DNA from: Bacteroidales bacterium
Lineage (GTDB): Bacteria; Bacteroidota; Bacteroidia; Bacteroidales; NBLH01
Length of the DNA stretch: 18,891 nt
Direction of reading: 5' to 3'
Assembly: GCA_026988445.1 (NCBI GenBank)
Contig: JALSLF010000206.1
Span: 1 to 18,891 of the forward strand
Position 1 is the stretch's first letter. Each line of letters opens with the position of its first letter. This document shows positions 15,526-18,891 of this stretch, in pieces. The translations under genes and the position numbers were made by a program. A model generated the notes under the pieces. That model did no database searches and was not told the origin of the DNA. It worked only from the letters and a program-made list of their open reading frames with translations.

Positions 15526-15831
15526 TTATTCTTCATCATCGCCCACAATAATATTTTTTAAGGCTTCGTCAACATCTAATTTTTTTATTCGTAAATAATG
15601 CTGCAATGCCTCTCCTATCACTTCCTGATAATCTTTTCCATAATATCTGGATAAAATTTTAATACGCGATAAAGTGGATTTATCAATTTCTACAACATTA
15701 TCAGGAAGTATATCCGCTGCATTAGCTTTGCTTTCATCCGATTTTTTTTCTTCCTCTGAGTTTTTTATAAAAGAGGTATTTGAAAGTAATGCACTTTTTA
15801 TGTCGCTAATTTTTCTTTTCTTTTTTGCCAT
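15526..15831 (-). CDS. Small ribbon-helix-helix-like ParA partner
   Basis: A 101-aa protein with a basic, disordered N-terminus (MAKKKRKISDIK; residues 1-45 are rich in K, S and E), followed by VVEIDKSTLSRIKILSRYYGKDYQEVIGEALQHYL at about 46-80. That segment is a short beta strand and two helices, the pattern of ribbon-helix-helix (MetJ/Arc) DNA-binding domains. The tail is acidic (VGDDEE). Its start overlaps the parA stop by 26 nt, indicating translational coupling. Small RHH proteins with flexible N-termini that stimulate a ParA ATPase are the centromere-binding partners of type Ib partition systems (ParG, Omega), so the same role is inferred. The RHH assignment comes from pattern only. Confidence 0.7.
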   Translation of the reverse strand: MAKKKRKISDIKSALLSNTSFIKNSEEEKKSDESKANAADILPDNVVEIDKSTLSRIKILSRYYGKDYQEVIGEALQHYLRIKKLDVDEALKNIIVGDDEE

Positions 15832-16582
15832 ATTTTTTCAAAAATTCGTTTGCAAAATTTCTGTAATCGCGTGCTCCGCGCGAACGTGGAGCATATTCAA
15901 AAACGGTTTGCCCAAAAGCCGGTGATTCCATTAAGGAAATATCTTGCCGTATATATGAATCGAACAATTTGTTCTTTAAACGCTCATCAGCCAAAATATT
16001 TGAAATAACTGCCTTTGAGAATTTTGTACGCGGTGTAAACTTAGCCATCAGTATCCCGGCTAGCTCTAAATTAGGGTTCATGCGCATTTTTACTTTTTCA
16101 GTGGCATTTAAAATACTGTCTAAACCTATAAAAGCAAAATTTTCGGCTTGCATAGGAACAATAAAATAATCGGCAGCTACTAATGAGTTAATGGACAACA
16201 ACCCCAAACTAGGCGGGCAATCAATTACAATATAATCAAACTTATCTTTTACTTCTGCTAAAACTTCTTTGGCAATAAACTCCCTGCCGGGTTCATTGCT
16301 TATATTAAATTCATAATCAAGTAAATTGTGTGTTGAGGGTACCAAATGAAAATTATCTAATTTGAGCATAGATTCTTCAACACTTGCTTTACGCACTAAG
16401 ACATTCCCGATATGTTTTTCCGGATTACGAATGCCTTTTGACAATGTTAAATTACACTGGCTGTCAAAATCAAGCAACAGTACTTTTTTGCGTTTTTTTG
16501 CTAGAGCAGCCCCGAAATTTAAAGCCGTAGTGGTTTTTCCGGTACCTCCTTTGTAATTAATGATAGAAATTATTGTTGCCAT
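15806..16582 (-). CDS. ParA-family (MinD/Soj-type) ATPase
   Basis: A 258-aa dimerising ATPase that binds DNA non-specifically and positions cargo by cycling on the nucleoid. Motifs: deviant Walker A KGGTGKTT 11-18 with signature Lys11 and Lys16; Walker A' LLDFDSQ 36-42; Walker B YIVIDCPPSLG 117-127. The C-terminal part has the ParA/Soj features GILMAKFTPRTKFSK and the basic APRSRGARDYRNFANEF segment. There is no extra N-terminal HTH, so it is the short type Ib/Soj form. The first gene of an apparent operon with an overlapping RHH gene and a membrane protein. Directly upstream, between 16585 and 16630, lie six ATTG-headed 7/8-nt repeats that could be its operator or parS. No ParB-type gene is visible. 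Confidence 0.92.
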   Translation of the reverse strand: MATIISIINYKGGTGKTTTALNFGAALAKKRKKVLLLDFDSQCNLTLSKGIRNPEKHIGNVLVRKASVEESMLKLDNFHLVPSTHNLLDYEFNISNEPGREFIAKEVLAEVKDKFDYIVIDCPPSLGLLSINSLVAADYFIVPMQAENFAFIGLDSILNATEKVKMRMNPNLELAGILMAKFTPRTKFSKAVISNILADERLKNKLFDSYIRQDISLMESPAFGQTVFEYAPRSRGARDYRNFANEFLKKYGKKEKKN

Positions 16583-16584
16583 AT

Positions 16585-16630
16585 ATTGTAAATTGTTTCA
16601 TTGTTTAATTGCTTAATTGACAATTGTAAG
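16585..16630 (+). repeat. Six ATTG-headed 7/8-nt repeats upstream of parA
   Basis: ATTG occurs in register at 16585, 16592, 16600, 16608, 16616 and 16623 (spacing 7, 8, 8, 8, 7). The three central units fit ATTG(T/C)TT(A/C); the outer ones are ATTGTAA. The tract begins 3 nt before the parA start codon as read on the minus strand. It is either an RHH/ParA operator or a member of the same repeat class as 5787-5816. Confidence 0.6.
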
Positions 16631-16712
16631 AAGAAGAAATTTTAATTTGAATGACACATATATTCTATTAATGTTTAATGTTAAACTTCTAAAATCGTCA
16701 TTCCTTGTTCAA

Positions 16713-16734
16713 TCCCCCGATAGTCAGACAAGTT
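16713..16734 (+). repeat. 22-nt interspersed motif, copy 3
   Basis: Identical to copy 2 at 19 of 22 positions, with the conserved core GACAAGTT. It lies inside the loop of a perfect 11-bp inverted repeat (TTCCTTGTTCA at 16701-16711, inverse at 16756-16766). Confidence 0.55.
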
Positions 16735-16890
16735 ATTCATTATTCATTTGATTTATGAACAAGGAACATCGATTTACGAATCACGAAGTTTTTTAATTCT
16801 CCATTCATAATTCAATGTCGTTTGGTTAACAGCATTTATTAATATTTTCTATTTTTTTAATACTAAACAGGCTGTAAACCAGATTTATAC

Positions 16891-17047
16891 TAGCCCAAGG
16901 GCAACGCCTTGGGATAAATTAAACACTATATAAAAGCACCCTGAAAAGGGTAAATTAAATTGCACTTACAGTGCGAATACTAATTTTATCTTCGTACTTA
17001 ACCCAAGGCGTTGCCCTTGGGCTAAATCAACTAAGGCTTTCAGCCTT
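16891..17047. repeat. REP/REPIN-like composite hairpin element
   Basis: The outer arms, 16891-16913 and 17002-17024, are 23-nt perfect inverse copies (TAGCCCAAGG ... CCTTGGG); one mismatch and three more matching bases extend the pair. Each arm is itself partly palindromic (CCCAAGG/CCTTGGG). Between them are two short hairpins, ACCCT-GAAA-AGGGT (16938-16951) and GCACT-TAC-AGTGC (16962-16974), and just outside is AAGGCT-TTC-AGCCTT (17033-17047). G+C is much higher than the surroundings. There is no ORF. The form is that of repeats mobilised by a REP-associated (IS200/IS605-like) transposase acting in trans. Confidence 0.65.
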
Positions 17048-17111
17048 AAAAATAATTTTTTAGCTTAATGATACTAAATAAATCATTTCAATACAGAATA
17101 TAGCAAATCCC

Positions 17112-18332
17112 CTACCCTTTTGCTTCATCATCTGCTTCTAAACCTTCATCATTAAGCTTGTTATCCGTTTTTTGTATATTGCTTAAATCTTCTTCGTCAT
17201 GTCCTGCTTCTTCTTCTTCCATACGTTTTATAATTTCTTCTTCGGATAAAACTTTCTCTGCATTATTTTCATTATTTGCAAAAGTTTCTTCAAAATTTAT
17301 TTGATATTCCGATGCATTATCATCTACTTCTTCTTTAGGTGATTCAATAATTTCGGTTTCCGGCTTTTCTTTTGTTTTGATTGATTCCGAAACTATTTCC
17401 TTTTTATTTTCTATTTCTTTAACTTTTTGATATACAATAGACTGTACAACTTCTTCTACTTCATTAAGTTTTAAATAATCATCGTCATAAATTTTTAATT
17501 CAGAGGATAAAATCCATGTACGTAAAAATACCCTTAGCAAGATAAATCCTTGTTGCATTAAGAATACAATTAAAATGCCAAGCGATGTAGCCATTTTATA
17601 ATCTTTTTCAAAATATAGATAAACATACATGATTACTGCCGGCAAAAAGAGTAAAATCAGATATAAAGACATAGTCTTTAAAAAATGTTTAAATACATAT
17701 TTTATACCGTCCCAAAATGCTTTAAAAATGTTAAAGCTGTCGTTCATTTCAAGATAAAATTTTCCGTAATCGCTTACCATATTAAAAATTAAGAAAATAA
17801 AAAAGTAAACCACAAGAGCAGCAATTACAATTCCATAAACCACTAATTCCGATTGAAAGCTATCAAACTTTAAATCAATGTATTTGCCTACAGAACCGGC
17901 AATTACTATTAAAAAGAAAATCTGAATAATTGCCACCAAAAGGCTTAAGCCCAGATAGCGAAAAAAACTGTAAGCAGCTCCGCCAAAAAAAGAAGAAGTA
18001 CTGAATTTATCATCATTAAGTGTACGGATAATCCCACCCGTAAGAAATACGCTTAACAAAAAATACGCTAAGAGTAACCACTTTATCCCTCCTAAAAGTG
18101 CGCTAAGTGCATCACCAAAGTAATAGAAAAACTCTTTAAATACGGTGGCATTATATCCTTCAAGCAGGCGATAATAAAAATCGGAATGCCCAAAATGAGT
18201 ATTTAATACCGAAAACATGGGTAAAGCCAATAAAAGTCCCATTAACAGATTGGCAAAATACAAAATAAACCACATGCGCGGATATTTTGCCGTTTGTATA
18301 AATCCTTTTGTATATGCTTTTGCTATATTCAT
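17112..18332 (-). CDS. Six-TM membrane protein with acidic cytoplasmic tail
   Basis: I do not recognise a named family. The 406-aa protein has hydrophobic segments at about 20-42, 84-103, 124-147, 163-185, 220-240 and 247-270, then a hydrophilic tail of about 130 residues (275-406). The tail is strongly acidic: ESPKEEVDD, MEEEEAGHDEEDL, EADDEAKG. Even TM number and a short basic N-terminus (MNIAKAYTKGF) place both ends in the cytoplasm. The tail lacks Cys and looks disordered. It starts 44 nt after the stop of the upstream M1-type peptidase gene on the same strand, so the two are probably co-transcribed and may act together at the membrane. The function is unknown. Confidence 0.75.
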   Translation of the reverse strand: MNIAKAYTKGFIQTAKYPRMWFILYFANLLMGLLLALPMFSVLNTHFGHSDFYYRLLEGYNATVFKEFFYYFGDALSALLGGIKWLLLAYFLLSVFLTGGIIRTLNDDKFSTSSFFGGAAYSFFRYLGLSLLVAIIQIFFLIVIAGSVGKYIDLKFDSFQSELVVYGIVIAALVVYFFIFLIFNMVSDYGKFYLEMNDSFNIFKAFWDGIKYVFKHFLKTMSLYLILLFLPAVIMYVYLYFEKDYKMATSLGILIVFLMQQGFILLRVFLRTWILSSELKIYDDDYLKLNEVEEVVQSIVYQKVKEIENKKEIVSESIKTKEKPETEIIESPKEEVDDNASEYQINFEETFANNENNAEKVLSEEEIIKRMEEEEAGHDEEDLSNIQKTDNKLNDEGLEADDEAKG

Positions 18333-18376
18333 TTTTATGCTATTTTATACTATTTTTTTTATATTCTAATTTAAAA

Positions 18377-18891
18377 TTATACAAACCAAACTATAGATTG
18401 TATGATGTTTTGCAGCCAAAATAAAAACTTTACGGCATATTTCCACGCAGGTTTGTCGTCAGGACGGACTACGTATGAATTATTGGCAAGATTTACATCC
18501 ATTAAATTTTTGTTATCCGGATCAATTTTAGCCGATACCACTCTTGCAGCACTACGAAACTTAAATTCCGTTGAGCGTGCTTTACCATCCCAATATTTGG
18601 TAATTTCTTTACCGTTATTAAATTTAATTAAAATTTCAACAGGCATAATCAATTCTCCCTCCCGTACAATTGCTACACGCGATTCATATATTTTAGCAGA
18701 GTCCGTATTTTGCTTAATTTGAAGACCGTCTAAAATACCTTGGGGGTCATTTATCCATCGGCTACGAATATAATCTACTTTGTAATCGCATACATCCGAA
18801 CCGTAAATGGCTTGAACTAAAAAATCGTTAATATCTGCTGCAAAATCAAGACCTTTATGTTCTGTTACTACATTGTTTACTACTGCAATAA
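18377..18891 (-). CDS. M1-family metallopeptidase, C-terminal part
   Basis: The frame stays open from the stop at 18377 to the window edge, so the apparent TTG start at 18652 is internal; about 171 C-terminal residues are present. The upstream part reads AVVNNVVTEHKGLDFAADIN and VCDYKVDYIRSRWINDPQG; then MPVEILIKFNNGKEITKYWD and VVSAKIDPDNKNLMDVNLAN. The beta-rich closing domain with 'V-DP---L-D-N--NNS' matches the end of Bacteroidota M1 (gluzincin) aminopeptidase-like proteins. The catalytic HExxH and GAMEN-type motifs would lie outside the window. A hydrophobic/amphipathic end, YAVKFLFWLQNIIQSIVWFV, could be a membrane-associating helix. First gene of a pair with the 406-aa membrane protein. 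Family call by recall, moderately sure. Confidence 0.65.
   Translation of the reverse strand, partial: IAVVNNVVTEHKGLDFAADINDFLVQAIYGSDVCDYKVDYIRSRWINDPQGILDGLQIKQNTDSAKIYESRVAIVREGELIMPVEILIKFNNGKEITKYWDGKARSTEFKFRSAARVVSAKIDPDNKNLMDVNLANNSYVVRPDDKPAWKYAVKFLFWLQNIIQSIVWFV

Larger units (their letters stand above)
16583..17111. other. Repeat-rich spacer upstream of parA
   Basis: A 529-nt region without a gene, between the start of parA (minus strand) and the end of the 406-aa membrane protein gene. It holds the ATTG tract (16585-16630), an 11-bp inverted repeat (16701-16711 / 16756-16766) enclosing copy 3 of the 22-nt motif, and the REP-like composite (16891-17047). The remainder is A+T-rich with nothing recognisable. 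Confidence 0.6.

Noticed and set aside
18650..18652. TTG start giving a separate 91-aa protein
   Set aside because: The frame is open upstream to the window edge and reads as the same peptidase-like domain.

Overview
The window is low-GC DNA from a member of the Bacteroidota, most likely a Bacteroidales-type lineage. Evidence: several genes are preceded by the Bacteroidota promoter pattern (a TTG/TTTG box, a spacer of about 19-20 nt, then TAnnTTTG) instead of a sigma-70 type promoter. The protein families also fit (OxyR plus an archaeal-type C-terminal-cysteine peroxiredoxin, ClpC next to gyrA, a SiaC/DUF1987 protein, a TPR lipid-free secreted protein). The window looks chromosomal. I found no rRNA, tRNA, CRISPR array, prophage or intact transposase.

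Layout. 1-311: 3' end of a RidA-type deaminase. 381-2916: a peroxide-response cluster made of a Fur/PerR-family repressor with a PerR-box-like palindrome, OxyR (both redox cysteines, C199 and C208), and a divergent peroxiredoxin. A 128-bp MITE-like element sits between oxyR and the peroxiredoxin gene. 3099-4163: an actin-like ATPase of the ParM/StbA type whose phosphate-1 motif lies at the C-terminus, so it reads as a circular permutation; this is the most unusual thing here. 4448-5331: a putative metal-dependent cyclase/hydrolase gene bracketed by two degenerate copies of a 40-nt repeat. 5503-5694: a cold-shock protein. 5954-9285: clpC and ung on the minus strand. 9725-13737: gyrA and a secreted TPR protein on the plus strand. 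14068-16582: on the minus strand, parA overlaps a ribbon-helix-helix partner, followed by a polytopic membrane protein and a SiaC-like protein. 16583-17111: a spacer loaded with repeats. 17112-18891: a six-TM protein with an acidic tail, and the C-terminal end of an M1-type metallopeptidase.

How the genes fit together. The Fur/PerR, OxyR and peroxiredoxin genes plausibly form one peroxide sensing and detoxification unit. The parA-RHH-membrane protein trio has the order and overlap of an operon and resembles a type Ib partition or positioning cassette with an added membrane component. ClpC, Ung, GyrA and the TPR protein are housekeeping.

The intergenic spacers share repeat families: a 22-nt GGTAGTCGGACAAGTT-type motif in three spacers, tracts of 7/8-nt repeats beside it, and a REP-like composite with 23-bp inverted arms. 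All functional statements rest on reading the sequence and on recall of protein families; no database search was possible.
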